DNA of 27,380 nt from assembly GCF_000220395.1 (NCBI RefSeq), contig NW_004086399.1, forward strand, positions 1 through 27,380, in the 5' to 3' direction. Shown in pieces: positions 1 through 11,453 of this stretch; positions within the stretch are counted from its first letter, which is position 1, and every line of letters starts with the position of its first letter. The translations under genes were made by a program, and so were the position numbers. Under the pieces are notes generated by a model. It did no database searches, was not told where the DNA came from, and saw only the letters and a program-made list of their open reading frames with translations. The stretch is from Ichthyophthirius multifiliis. Its lineage: Eukaryota; Ciliophora; Oligohymenophorea; Hymenostomatida.

Positions 1-3000
1 AGGATAATTATAAATTTTAATATATTTTCTTATTTAAACCAAAAAATATATTTTTTAAAACATTTTTATTTTTAGAAGAATAAAAAATCATAAATAAAAA
101 AATTAAAAATATATAGAATTTTATAAAAATTAAGAAATAATATAATATATACTTTATTATATTAATTAATATTTAAATATAATAATTTATATTTTAATAT
201 TTATAAACATATAAATTCTTTATTAAACCCATAATTTCAAATATTTATTTAAGTATTTTTTATATAAAAAATAATAATAAAATTTTAAAGTAATATTATT
301 TATTTTTTATATTATTTTTTTCTTTTTATTACTTCCATTTTAATATGATAAATTAATATAAATTTATTTTAAAAAGTATTTATAATATATTAATGAAAAT
401 TATAAATAATTTTATTATATTTGAAATTTGTATTTATTAAATAAAATTTATTTCTATTATTTATAGACTCTTTTTAAATATATTAAATATATTTTAAAAT
501 AAATATTTAATATATTATATTATTGTTATATTAATTATTTGTATTATATATAATCAAAATTTTTAATATAAAAGATAAAATAAATTTAATATTATTAATA
601 TGATAAAATAAATATTTATTATTTAATAAAATAATTTTATATAAAAAATAATAATAAAAGAAAATGCAAATATTAATATTAATACAAATATATATAAACA
701 TAAATATATATTTATATTACAAATTTTTCAATTTTTATCTAATTTTTTTTTTTAAAGGGATAAAATAATATTATTTATTAAAAATTTTATGATTGAAATC
801 TTATTATATTTTTATTTATATTTTTTATTATTTTTATTAAAAAAAAAATTAATAAAATATATATTAATTTATTTTTTTAATCATTTAAAATTTTAATCAA
901 TTTTTAAATAAATATTTTGATTTTGTAAGCCATATTAAATTTGATATTATACAGGAGCTTTTTTTAATATTTTTAAATATTTAAATAATTTATTTTTAAT
1001 TAATATATTATAAAATATTATATAATAAAATATATTTTAATATTTAATTATTTATTAAATTATATAAATTATATAAATTATATAAATTATATAAATTATA
1101 TAAATTAAATAAATTATATAAATTATTTAAATTATATTTTATTTTTTTATTTTTTTAACTTAAAAGTTTTAATATTTTTATTTATAATCATATTTAATTT
1201 TTTATTATTTAAATAATATAACATATACTTAATATAAATAATAATTAATAATATTTTTTTTAACATAGAATTAAAAAATATAGTATTATTTTAAAAAAAA
1301 AATTAATAAAATTTATATATTTTAAAAATATATCATTAAATAATATTAGTTATCATACAATTATATATATATCCCATTTTTCATTTAAATATATATTAAT
1401 TAATGTTAATTAATATCAATATAAAATTATTTTTATTTTTTATATTATTTATTATAAATTTGTAAATTACTTAAATTAAATTTATTTTTAAAAATATTAT
1501 ACAATTTACATACAAATAATTATTCTATATATACATTTTTAATAATTAATATTTTATTTTAAATGTCTTATAATAAAAAAAACTTTATATTTATATAAAT
1601 AAATATACTTTTAAATATTAAATATTTTAGATAAAATAAGAAAAATAAGAGTAAATGTATGCATTAATAATTTAAAAAATTTATTAATTATAAAAAATAC
1701 TAAAAAATATATAAAGCCAAAAAAATTAATGTCATAAAAATAATAATACTTAGTTTCTTTATATTTTATTTCCCTTTAAGTTTATATCAAAATTTTTATA
1801 TTTTTTTTTAAGTATTTTTAAATAAATTCTTTTAATTGTCAATAAATTACTATTTTTATTTCTCTAAAAAAATACAACAATTAATAAAATATTTTCTTTT
1901 AAATTCAATGCTTTACATTTGATTATTCTAACGTTTTATTTTTCTATTTTTTAAAAATAAAATGATAATAATATATATTGCTATCCTAATTATAATTAAA
2001 TAGTACAAATTTATAAATATGATTTTATTAAAAGCATTTTTAGTTTCTTAAATGTGTAAAAAAAATAAAAAATTACAATCAAGCATAAAAAATAAGTATT
2101 TAAGCATTTTTTTTGTAAATTTGATTTTATAGAATTTATTTATAATTAAAAATTATATCTTATTAAAAAAAAAAAAATTAATTTAATGAAAAAAATTGAA
2201 AATCATTTATTTTTGTTGTCTTTATGATTTATATATATTAAATTAAATTTAAAAAATATAAATTATGGAAAACATAATAACTAAATAAATTAGAGAAATT
2301 TTTGCTAATAAGATTTATTATTTCAATATTTTGTTTTTATATTAGTATTTTAAAAAATTATTTCAGTATTTTTTTTTGGTAAATTGCTAAGATTTTATAT
2401 TAATTTAGTTAGTATGTACTATTATATATTTGTATTAATTATTTTATAATCCATTAAATCAAAAAATTATTAATTCATAAAACTAATAAACAAATTTATT
2501 TAAGTCTTGATTTTTATTAATTCTAAAAAATTAAAAAAAAAAAAAAAATCTATTTTATAATAATTTTACCCATTATTATTTTTAATATATATTTAATTTT
2601 ATTTATTATATTTACATTAATAATTTTATTTATTATTAATATATATTTAAAAATAATATATAAAATAAAATAAATAATTTATTATATTATTTTAATTTCT
2701 TTTTTTATATATAATATAATGTAAATTATTATATATATTTTTTTTTTTTAAAAAAAAAAATATAATAACATTAGTTTATATTTCTAAAATTATTTATATT
2801 AATTGGTATAAATAATTTAAAATATATAAATAAAGTGTCAATTCTTGATTATTTTAAAATAGTAATAATAATAATATGTATATAAAATAAATTAATGAAT
2901 AATTTCAAAAAAATATATATTATTATATTAAAAGTTATAATTATAAAAACTGAAAAATGTTTTATTAATATTTTTATATATTAAATCTTTTAAAATAAAT

Positions 3001-3039
3001 ATATATTATATTTTATTATAATTATTATTCAATTATATA

Positions 3040-3071
<32 letters not shown>

Positions 3072-3198
3072 AATATTTATATTTATATATTTATATTTAT
3101 TTATTTAATTTACTGATATATATATATTTTTTATTTTTTGTAATAATAAATTATGTATTAATATATTTACTAAATTCATAATAAACATATATTTTTTT
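1..3198. other. AT-rich spacer without recognisable gene
   Basis: About 3.2 kb of almost pure A/T with long A and T runs. Reading both strands with TGA as the only stop gave no conserved protein. Two places differ slightly: a short GC bump near 925-960 and a mildly GC-raised stretch around 1850-2110. Neither gives a convincing reading frame. A 10-bp tandem repeat (1051-1135) and a TA tract near 3045-3072 lie inside. Confidence 0.6.
1051..1135. repeat. 10-bp tandem repeat, ATTATATAAA-like
   Basis: About eight head-to-tail copies of a 10-bp unit close to ATTATATAAA, with one variant copy containing AAATAAATT near the right end. It is a simple AT-only minisatellite in the spacer, and no gene overlaps it. 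Confidence 0.75.
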
Positions 3199-4080
3199 AT
3201 TCCTTAAAATAATGTACTATATTCATAATTTTAATTAATTTCCAAATTATTTTCAATTCTTGCCTGTAAATCCGGATTATTAATTGCATATCTTGCAAAT
3301 GACACAAATTCTCCAATATTAATTGTTTGGCTTCCTCTAAAGAAATCGAATCATTTAAAATATAAGTTGTATTTAATAAAAGGCTTTAGTGTTCTAAAGA
3401 AATCAGGAATTTATTTTTCTGGAAGTTCATTTCCTTCTGAAGGAGCATATCTTTTTATTTCTATATGTCCAATTTTTCTATTACTACATTAAGTGAGCAT
3501 ATATTCCATTAATTTAAGTATACATATCTTTATATCTGCCTGTAGGTGAAAATCTGATACCTACATTATCTTTTCCTAAAATTTTAATTGCATCATCTAA
3601 TATTTTTATTAAAAAACGGCATCTTTTTTCTTTTCTATACTTTTTCTATATTAATAATTTCTGTTGTTCGTTTCATCTTCTGAAAATTCATCTTAAAGAC
3701 ATCCATTAGCCGCATGTAGTTAAACTCAGTTAAAAAATCAATTTGTTTAGCCGATTTTAATTTGCTTTGGAATTCTTTTCCGACTTTTTCCATTTCTTTG
3801 GATATATTTTTTTTTGGAAAAGGATATAGTGTTATTTAATAAAGATTATTTTGTATATTTTTGCACTTTTAGAAATGGTTATGGGGGAATTCACCATATA
3901 ATTACTTTCACTAATGAAAATTTGATTGTAAATTTTTCCACCTTTATTGTGAATAAATTTTTCTTTTTATTTTTTCTCCAAATTGACATATGAAATAATT
4001 ATATATAAACGAAATATGACAGAACATTCAGTTATTATTAAATTAAAAAATGCACTTTTGAAATAATATTTACCCTCTTT
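3199..4080 (-). pseudogene. Decayed Old Yellow Enzyme gene copy
   Basis: This is a degenerate duplicate of the intact OYE gene at 4524-5672, in the same orientation and only about 450 bp from it. Nucleotide identity is high at the 3' part: the blocks encoding the C-terminal NPDL..RIENNW region, the ESISLEEA helix, and the segment near KDNVGIRFSPTGRY can be matched almost base for base. It falls off toward the 5' part. Several indels disrupt the frame, for example a 10-bp loss around 3305-3325 compared with the intact gene. The active-site stretch (HAANGYLLDEF) is eroded. Similarity becomes untraceable to the right of about 4080, so the N-terminal quarter is lost or unrecognisable. It appears to be a tandem duplication of a host gene followed by decay. 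It is unlikely to make a functional enzyme, though an assembly of poor-quality reads cannot be ruled out. Confidence 0.85.
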
Positions 4081-4523
4081 ATCTCTATTTATGGGGTGGG
4101 GAGATGGGAAAAACGGCTTTTTAGTTCTATGATTTCCATTTTATAGGGAGTTAGGAGAGTGTAAAGGGATTTTGAAATTGTAACAAATGAATAGATTTAT
4201 GTTTGTTTTTTTTAATTAAATTATTTATATTATGTATTTACTTTTTTTATATTTATTGTTCTTTTTTATTATATTATTTATATTTATTTTTTTCTTTTCT
4301 TTTATTTTGTTTTATTTAGATATATAAGAAATTAAAAATTTATTAAAATAAGTTTTTTATTAATTATTGAATTTATAAAAAAAAAAAAAAAAATATTTTT
4401 TTTATTTTATAAAAAACATAATATTTTTTTTTTAATATTTTGTAAAATAAAAAAGAAAAATATATTTTTTTTATATAAAAAACTAAATAAAAAATTGAAT
4501 AAATAAATATAAAAAACAAACAA
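4081..4523. other. Spacer with G-rich patch and poly-A/T runs
   Basis: The left 110 bp are unusually GC-rich for this DNA and include GGGGTGGGG followed by GGG at 4093-4108. The rest is AT-only spacer, with an A16-class run near 4378-4393 and T/A runs that could fold into hairpins just 3' of the intact OYE gene. No coding frame is supported here. Confidence 0.5.
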
Positions 4524-5672
4524 TCACTAAGTTTAATGAGTTTCCCAATCAGTATATCCTTTTTCTCCTCCTGTAAAGAAAGTACTATAGTCATAATTTT
4601 AATTAATTTCCCAATTATTTTCAATTCGGGCCGGTAAATCCGGATTATTAATTGCATATCTTGCAAATGACACCAAATCTCCAACATTATCCATTATTAA
4701 TTGTTTGGCTTCCTCTAAAGAAATCGATTCATTTAAAATATAAGTTGTATTTTTAATAAAAGGCTTTAGTGTTCTAAAAAAATCAGGAATTTATTTTTCT
4801 GGAAGTTCTTTTCCTTCCGAAGTTTTTTCTGAAGGAGCATGTCTTTTTAATTCTATATGTCCAATTTTTCTATTACTACATTAAGTGAGCATATATTCCA
4901 TTAATTTAAGTGGATTACTATCATACATATCATTATATCTACCTGTAGGTGAAAATCTGATACCTACATTATCTTTTCCTAAAATTTTAATTGCATCATC
5001 TAATACTTCCAGTACAAAACGGCATCTATTTTCTATACTGCCTCCATATTAATCACTTCTATTGTTTGAACCATCTCTCAAGAATTCATCTAAAAGATAT
5101 CCATTAGCCGCGTGTATTTAGACGCCATCAAAACCGGCTTGTTTAGCCAATTTAAATGCATTTTGGAATTCTTTTCTGACTTATTGGATATCTTCGACAG
5201 TCATTTCTTTAGGTACTGGATATGGAGTTTTGAAATATGGATGGTTTTCATTTATTGCTATAGGTGATGGTCCTATGGGAGATTCTCCGTTTAATTGCTC
5301 TTTCATTGTGGATCTGCCACTATGGAAAATTTATATGTAAATTTTACCATTTTTCTCGTGAACAGCTTTAACGACTTTCTTCCAACCTTCCATATGAGAT
5401 TAATTATATATGCAAGCGCAACCAGGAAAAGCATTAGATAAGGGTGATATTGCAGAACATTCAGTAAATATTAAACCAAAAGATGCCCTTTAGGAATAAT
5501 ATTTCGCTATTAGATCACTAGCAATACCATCTGCAGGGTTAGCACGACAACGAGTCATAGCAGCCATTACTATACGGTTTTTTAAAGGAACATTAACTAG
5601 TTTATAAGGTGAAATTAGAGGATTTTTGACGTTGATTCCATCATTGACGATATTAGAGTTTCCGCAGCCCAT
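4524..5672 (-). CDS. Old Yellow Enzyme family NADH:flavin oxidoreductase
   Basis: A single-exon gene of 382 codons plus TGA, reading TAA/TAG as Gln. It is a TIM-barrel FMN enzyme that reduces activated C=C bonds (enones, oxylipin-like substrates) with NAD(P)H. The start MGCGNS is followed by the FMN-binding MAAMTRCRA (Thr40, equivalent to yeast OYE1 Thr37), GLIFTECSAISP, QIFHSGR, and the substrate-binding HAANGYLLDEFL. His187, Asn190 and Tyr192 keep the OYE1 His191/Asn194/Tyr196 spacing. The family-typical YGGS.ENR, NPDLP and terminal YTDW also follow. The residue at the OYE1 Trp116 position is Phe116. The length is normal for the family (about 370-400). The N-terminus fits an N-myristoylation signal (Gly2, Ser6) with an adjacent Cys3 that could be palmitoylated, so the enzyme may be membrane-attached (inference). 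A decayed twin lies immediately downstream. Family assignment is very secure; the physiological substrate is unknown. Confidence 0.96.
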
Positions 5673-7056
5673 TTTTTTTTTAATTTTTTAAATTTATAAT
5701 TTTGATATAATTATGTTTTGCTTTTTTTATATATAAATATGTATTGGATTTTTTTAAATTTTGAATGTTTTTTGTTTTATTTCGTTTTTTTTTTCTGGAT
5801 TCGTTCTAGATTTTTATAGGAAAAATATTAAATCATTCATATATTGTCATTTTTTATTAATAAGCGTTAATTTAATAACATTTTTTTTGTTTTTCTTTTA
5901 TTATTTAATTTATAAATTAAATTATTTTTTTATCTATATATTTTTTTATTTTTTTTTCAAATAATAAAATAAAATTGATAAAAAAGGTTTTAATCAAAAG
6001 AGTGTCAATTATATAAAAATATATTCTTATTCTTATATTAAAAATAACTATATATATTTATTTCATTGTTTATAATGTATAATTTAAGTTTTTTATTTAT
6101 AAAATATGAAAATAATACTTGGTAATTTATGTTTTTTAATAATTAAAATAATATAATATACATATATAAATTAAAATTATAAAATATAAATTAAGTTATT
6201 TATTTCAAAATAAATTAATTTGCTATTTTTTCGATTAAAATTTTTACATTTTATTTAATGAATTTTAGTTAAAAAGAAAATACTCTCATATTTTTTTTTA
6301 TTAATAAAGCATAGTCTTTTTTTTAAACTATTAGTGTATATTTAAAATATTTATTTTTATATTTTTAATCAAGATTATGATATTTATTTTCTTTATAATA
6401 TAAAATATAAGAATTCAAAAAAAAAAAATTCTATAAAAAAAAATATTTTTTTAAATATGTAGCATTTTTTTTTTTAATTATTTAATATTTAAATTTTAAA
6501 TAGTCAATAAAATCAAATTATAATAAAATGATATTTAAAATGATATTATTAAGATTTAAAAATATTAAAATGCGAATTAAAATTCAAAATAATTCATTCC
6601 TCTTAGTAATTTTTTACCCCATTAATAAAAAAAATACTTAATGGTTTGATTATCATGTATTATTTATAAAAAATAATAATTTACTTGTATATAAGTTTAG
6701 AGGGATTGGGATTTAAGAATTTAGTAAATTTTATTTTGATCTATAAATTTAACTATTTTATAAAATAATTTTCTTTTTTTAATAAAAAATTAAATAATGA
6801 ACTTTCAATTATAAAGCCTTAAAAAATATAAATTTTTAAAATTTATAGTAAAGTAAATAGTTAATTATCATTTAAATAAATATTAAAAGAAACGATGATT
6901 TCAAAGTAAATAAAATATAATTTATTATTTTTTTTCCTCATTATTTTATATTTTTTTTTTTAGTTTTTTTAAATTTCTATTATAAAAATTTAAAAGTAAT
7001 TAAAATGAAAATTGTTAATATAAATATAAAATTATTTTCATTTAAAAAAAAAAAAA
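5673..7056. other. AT-rich spacer between OYE and SNRNP40 genes
   Basis: About 1.4 kb of A/T-dominated DNA upstream of the OYE gene and downstream of SNRNP40. The first bases before the OYE ATG are a T-run on the plus strand (A-run on the coding strand), as before other genes here. An apparent plus-strand ORF at 5761-5964 is Phe/Ile/Tyr-rich because the DNA is T-rich and matches nothing recognisable. Nothing else was identified. Confidence 0.5.
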
Positions 7057-7312
7057 TCAAAAATTATATTAAGGTATTTCTCCTATAACTACAGTTTTAT
7101 CACTTGAAGCAGTAGCAATTAAATTATCAGTAGGACTATATTACACATCATTTACCTATTTTTTTTAAAAAAGAACATCATTTATATTTAAAAATAAAGA
7201 AAAAAATATTACAGAACCATTATGTCCTCCTAGTCTATGTATTATTTATTTAGTTGTAGTATCCCATATATACAAATACCTATATAAAAAAGTTTATATA
7301 AACAATAATATG

Positions 7313-7370
<58 letters not shown>

Positions 7371-7375
7371 TAGAT

Positions 7376-7406
<31 letters not shown>

Positions 7407-8234
7407 CTTATCTGCCGATCCAGCAGAGCACATATCCCCATCAGGGCTCCAGGAAACTCTAAGTAAATTTTTTTCATGTGAATGTCTATTTCCTTAATAA
7501 ATTTTGACACATCTATTAGTCGTGACATGTGGTCTAATATCAAAACATCTAACAGTTTGATCCATAGAATTTGATAAAAGATAACTTCCATCATGACTTA
7601 AGCAAATTCCTGTGACTGTATCTGTGTGTCCATAAAGTGTATAATCTATAATCTTTTTTCTCAAATCAAAAACTTTAATTTCATTATCGATTCCGGCAAT
7701 AAAAATCTTATCTGAAGGATCGTTAAAAGATACTGAAGTGACTGGAACTTTACTCGAATAAGTTTAGGCGGAAGTTTTTTATCTTAAATCCCATAATTTA
7801 ACATTCCCATCGTCACTACCAGAAATCAAAGAATCAGGGCCTCTTCTTGCTGAATGGCAAGTGTTTACGAACGCTGTATGTTCTTTTAATTTTTTAATAC
7901 TTTTCATTTATTCGAAATCCCATATTATTAAGGATTTATCAGCAGATGCGGAATATAAGCGGGTGCCATCCGTTGAAAAATTTAAATCTAAAATAACATT
8001 TGAATGATTTTTTAAAACACCAAAATTATTGCAATTATTATATACATCCCATAAAAATATTTGTTTATCAAATCCTGCACTTACTAAATAATTACCACAA
8101 GGGGAAAATTTTACGCATAGGACTTCAGCTCCATGACCAGTCAATTGTGCTGTTTGTGCGAAAAATTTTGGTCTGTTTTAGATTTGATGGTCTTGTGAAT
8201 TATTCCTTTCAGGAATTATCATTATTTGGTTCAT
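7057..8234 (-). CDS. SNRNP40: U5 snRNP 40-kDa WD40 protein (SNRNP40/Prp8-binding)
   Basis: Three exons on the minus strand: 8234-7408, 7279-7213 and 7155-7057 (993 nt, 330 aa plus TGA). The introns are 7280-7407 (128 bp, mostly TA repeats) and 7156-7212 (57 bp), both GT...AG. The protein is a seven-bladed WD40 propeller of the spliceosomal U5 particle that binds Prp8. It follows human SNRNP40 almost throughout: an LTGHGAEV first blade, SAGFDKQIFLWDVY, the diagnostic CHSARRGPD between blades 2 and 3, GSDDGNVKLWDLR, GIDNEIKVFDLR, GSYLLSNSMDQTVR, KNLLRVSWSPDG, and the terminal SSDKTVVIGEI. The ATG at 8234 gives a 30-residue leader before blade 1 and is in frame with the rest. Length is close to the human protein (357). 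Splicing both introns restores the conserved ADKYLYIWD and GHNGSVNDV junctions. Seven blades and family-specific motifs make the assignment firm. Confidence 0.95.
7322..7366. repeat. (TA)n microsatellite inside SNRNP40 intron 1
   Basis: An uninterrupted TA dinucleotide run of about 45 bp, continued by interrupted TA/TATAAA sequence to about 7405. It makes up most of the first intron of the SNRNP40 gene. Confidence 0.9.
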
Positions 8235-8440
8235 TTTTTTTGGTTTTGGTTTTTTTTTTTTTTTTGTGTCTAGTTCTAAATAATGATATTTTTTTTATTT
8301 GATTAAAAATTATAAAATAAGAATGAAAAAAAATCATTAATAATAAATAAATTATTGTTTAAATAAGAAACATATTTAACTAAGAAAATAAATAAAACTA
8401 AAATATATATTTTTTCTTTTAATTATATAAATATAAACCT
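8235..8440. promoter_or_regulatory. Upstream region of SNRNP40 (spacer)
   Basis: About 200 bp 5' of the SNRNP40 start. It has T-runs on the plus strand (A-runs on the coding strand) directly before the ATG, and no recognisable promoter element. Confidence 0.3.
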
Positions 8441-9130
8441 AAAACACAAAAAAGAAAAAAAACATATAAAAATAGGAAATAAATAAATAATGATCTCCGA
8501 ATAAATTATTAAATCATTAAAATATAGCAATATCTTATTTATTAAACTTAAACTCGAATTCAAATTATTCAAAAAGATAAAGAAATACTGATAAAAACTT
8601 CATAATTTTAGATTCTACTATAAACAAGTTAACAAAACAAATAAATCATATATAAGAAATTTAACGCAAACAGATTATTAAAAGTAAAAACCTCGCCTAA
8701 TAAATCATTAATAAACTCCTTTAAAATAAATAAAGCATCAAATTAACTATTTCAATTTATTATTTAAAGATAACTAATATATATTATTAATTATAAATTT
8801 AGAATTCATTAAAAAACAATAAATCATAAAATAATTAACAAAAAAGGATATCTTAAAACAAGTAATAAGTTGAAAAAAAAAATTTTAACATATAAAGGTA
8901 GAAAATCTTTAAAATCATTAGAAAATTCAGACCTTTTTTAAAAAGTAGCTAAGATGCCTGAGATGTTTATTTAAAAAATGTTAAAGTAATCTATGGTTTA
9001 AAGTTTTAACAATTTAAAAGTTTTCAAGAAATTTTAAGAAAAGATTTTTTGAAGCCTTAAATTTCCACTTAATAATATGACTAAACAGGACATAAAAAAT
9101 AATATTTAGGCTAATATTTTCTACTGAAAT
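8440..9130 (+). other. GC-elevated stretch, possible unknown or decayed gene
   Basis: This stretch has about 20 percent GC, clearly above flanking spacer (a few percent) and similar to exons here. On the plus strand one frame stays open (TAA/TAG as Gln) for nearly 200 codons up to TGA at 9050-9052. It is rich in Lys, Asn, Gln and Ile and includes KVAKMPEMFIQKMLKQ near its end. No in-frame ATG occurs before 8954, so the 5' part would need another exon. On the minus strand, short open pieces also look protein-like and hydrophobic, for example around 8760-8600 (FINDLLGEVFTFNNLFALNF) and 9150-8930, but they are separated by TGA codons. I recognise no family on either strand. It could be a fast-evolving gene, a pseudogene, or a nuclear copy of organellar DNA. 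Confidence 0.3.
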
Positions 9131-10656
9131 TGAACTTTATAAATAAACATAATATTTATTTAAGTTTTTTAAATTACTTTTTTTTTTTATTATTTATTAG
9201 TCCTCTTAACAAAATTTAGCTTATTTTAAGATTTAATTTTAGTTTTTATTTTAATAATTGAATAAATATTTTATTATATTGCCTTTTTTATTTTATTTTC
9301 AATAAAAAATTATTTTTTTTAATTCTTAATATTTTTATTTTTTATAATTATTTTTCTTAAATTCGTCTTATTTATTTCTAAAAACTAAATCAAAAAATAA
9401 GGGTATAATCCATTTTTTTTATTATCTTTATTTTTTATATATCAAGCGTTTTAATAAAAAAATAAATACAAGAAAAATTAAAATAAAGTAATATACCAAA
9501 TTATTAAATAAGTCTTTAATTTAATAAATTTTTTAATTTAAGTCATAATTATATTTGAATTATTTATTTTTTAAATTATTCTTATTTTAAATTCTTTTTT
9601 GTTTAATTTATAATTAAAATTAAAAATATATATAGAAAAAAACATAACAAATACTATTTTATTTAGTTATAACATGTTATTATTATTTTAATTCTTTATC
9701 TTTTACATTTTACTTTTTAAAATATTATATATATTTTTATATATTAAATTATTTTCCCAATCTAAATCTACTTTAGTGTATTTAATAATTTTAGTAAAAT
9801 TAATTTTTCTTAATTAATTTAGTTTTTTAATTTTAAATTAATGAAAAAAATGTCATTTTTTTATTAAATTAAACATAATAAAATAAAAAGCTTTTTTTTA
9901 TAATTTTTTAGATTCCTAAAAGACCTTACTTTTGTTATATTTATTTTTCTTTTTTAAGGGAAATTTTATTTAATTTTTAAATTAAATATAATTTGAATAC
10001 CAATATATTTATAAATTTATTTGATTTTATTAATTTTTTATGTTTTATAAAATTTCAGATGAATATATTACTTTTATTTTATGTTTAAATATTACAAAAA
10101 AAAAAGAAATTAAATACTTTTTATATATTTATTTATCATATAAGAGCTTTTAAAGGAAAAAATCAGATGAATAACATATTTTTTAATAATTTTTTGAATA
10201 TTATATGGAATATTGATGGATTTATTCATTTATCAATTTAATATTGTTTTTAATTTTTTTGATTATAATTTTATATTTATTTAAATTATATTGCATTTTA
10301 TAAATCTTATAATTTTTTTAAATAATTTTTATTTATCTTTTGTTTAATTATCAACTTAAAAATATAAATGTATATTTTTTTTATATAAAATAATATTAAA
10401 TATAATATATAATTTAGTTTTTTTATATATATTAAAATATATAAGATTATTATTATTAATACAGTATATATATAAAACGTATAAATTTATATGCATATAA
10501 TTAATTATTTCTATTTTTTTTCTAATTTTTCTATTTTTATTCTTATTAAGATAAATGTAAATAAATAAATATAGACATTTTTTTATATTTAATATAAATT
10601 AAAAAAATATAAATTTTTATTTAATATGATATTAAATAATTTATATAAAAAAAAAA
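9131..10656. other. AT-rich spacer upstream of the lipase gene
   Basis: About 1.5 kb of A/T-dominated DNA with scattered homopolymer runs and a few isolated G/C bases. No conserved reading frame was found on either strand. It ends in an A-run (10647-10657) immediately before the lipase ATG. Confidence 0.5.
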
Positions 10657-11395
10657 ATGTAAATATATAATTATAAAAAATTTTAATTTTTAGATTTTCT
10701 ACTTTGTATTTTCTTAATTTTTAATTCAATTAGAGATATATACATAATAAGAAAGCTAGGCTCTAAATAAATTCAATAAAAATTTTTAAGTTCTGAAAAT
10801 CTAAATTAATTAATAACTTTTATACTCCTTTTTATAACTAAATATCATTATGAGGGATTTAAATTAAGTGTTATATTAATTTTATTATCATTTACAAACC
10901 TTTAATGGTTAAAATATGTACAATATTAATATATATCTTTCTGTATATCTTACGGACTACTTTTAATTTCACTTTTATATGTACTATACAAATTGCCTAT
11001 TTATCACTTTCCAGAACCTTTAGGTAGCTATCAAATAGGATTAAAGTAAATGGCCATAAGGGATAAATTCCATACAAAAGTATCGGTATATTACCCTTGT
11101 ATTTTTAACGAAAAAAGTAAAAAATATACAAAATGGTGTCAAACAGAAAATTATTAAAGAAGTATGCATGAAAGTATGAAATATTTTCCTTTGGTACTTC
11201 CTTGGTTGATTTTTAAGATAATGACTGATTTTGTATAAAAAGTTTATGTAAAAAATAGCCCTAATGCAAAAATAATTCAATAAGAAAAAAAATTCAAAGT
11301 AATAATTTTTAGTCATGGATTAGCAGGACATAGATAATCTTACTCAATTTTTACTAATGATTTAGCGTCAAAAGGGTAAATAAAATAAATATTTA

Positions 11396-11453
<58 letters not shown>

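Noticed and set aside
925-960. Short GC bump in the left desert
   Set aside because: Only about 35 bp long, with no reading frame, tRNA-like fold or repeat partner in the window.
4373-4687. Minus-strand ORF overlapping the OYE 3' end
   Set aside because: It uses an out-of-frame reading of the OYE C-terminal codons followed by AT-only 3' spacer. The true frame ends at TGA 4524-4526.
5761-5964. Plus-strand ORF of 67 codons rich in Phe, Ile and Tyr
   Set aside because: It sits in T-rich spacer, its composition follows from T runs, and it uses the standard stop code that does not apply here. No conserved residues were seen.
7242-7594. Two minus-strand ORFs with long Ile-Tyr repeats
   Set aside because: They read through the TA-repeat intron of SNRNP40. 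One is exon 1 in its true or shifted frame joined to intron sequence, so they are not separate genes.
8000-8302. Plus-strand ORF over the SNRNP40 5' part
   Set aside because: Antisense shadow of the WD40 first exon, with no protein-like conservation of its own.
10905-11014. Alternative lipase start at ATG 10905 with an intron 10918-11014
   Set aside because: Frame-compatible, but the would-be intron has exon-like GC and encodes the last membrane segment. The longer ATG-initiated frame from 10657 needs no extra intron.
11041-11316. Minus-strand ORF inside the lipase exon
   Set aside because: Antisense shadow. The plus strand here encodes the conserved PAF-acetylhydrolase region.
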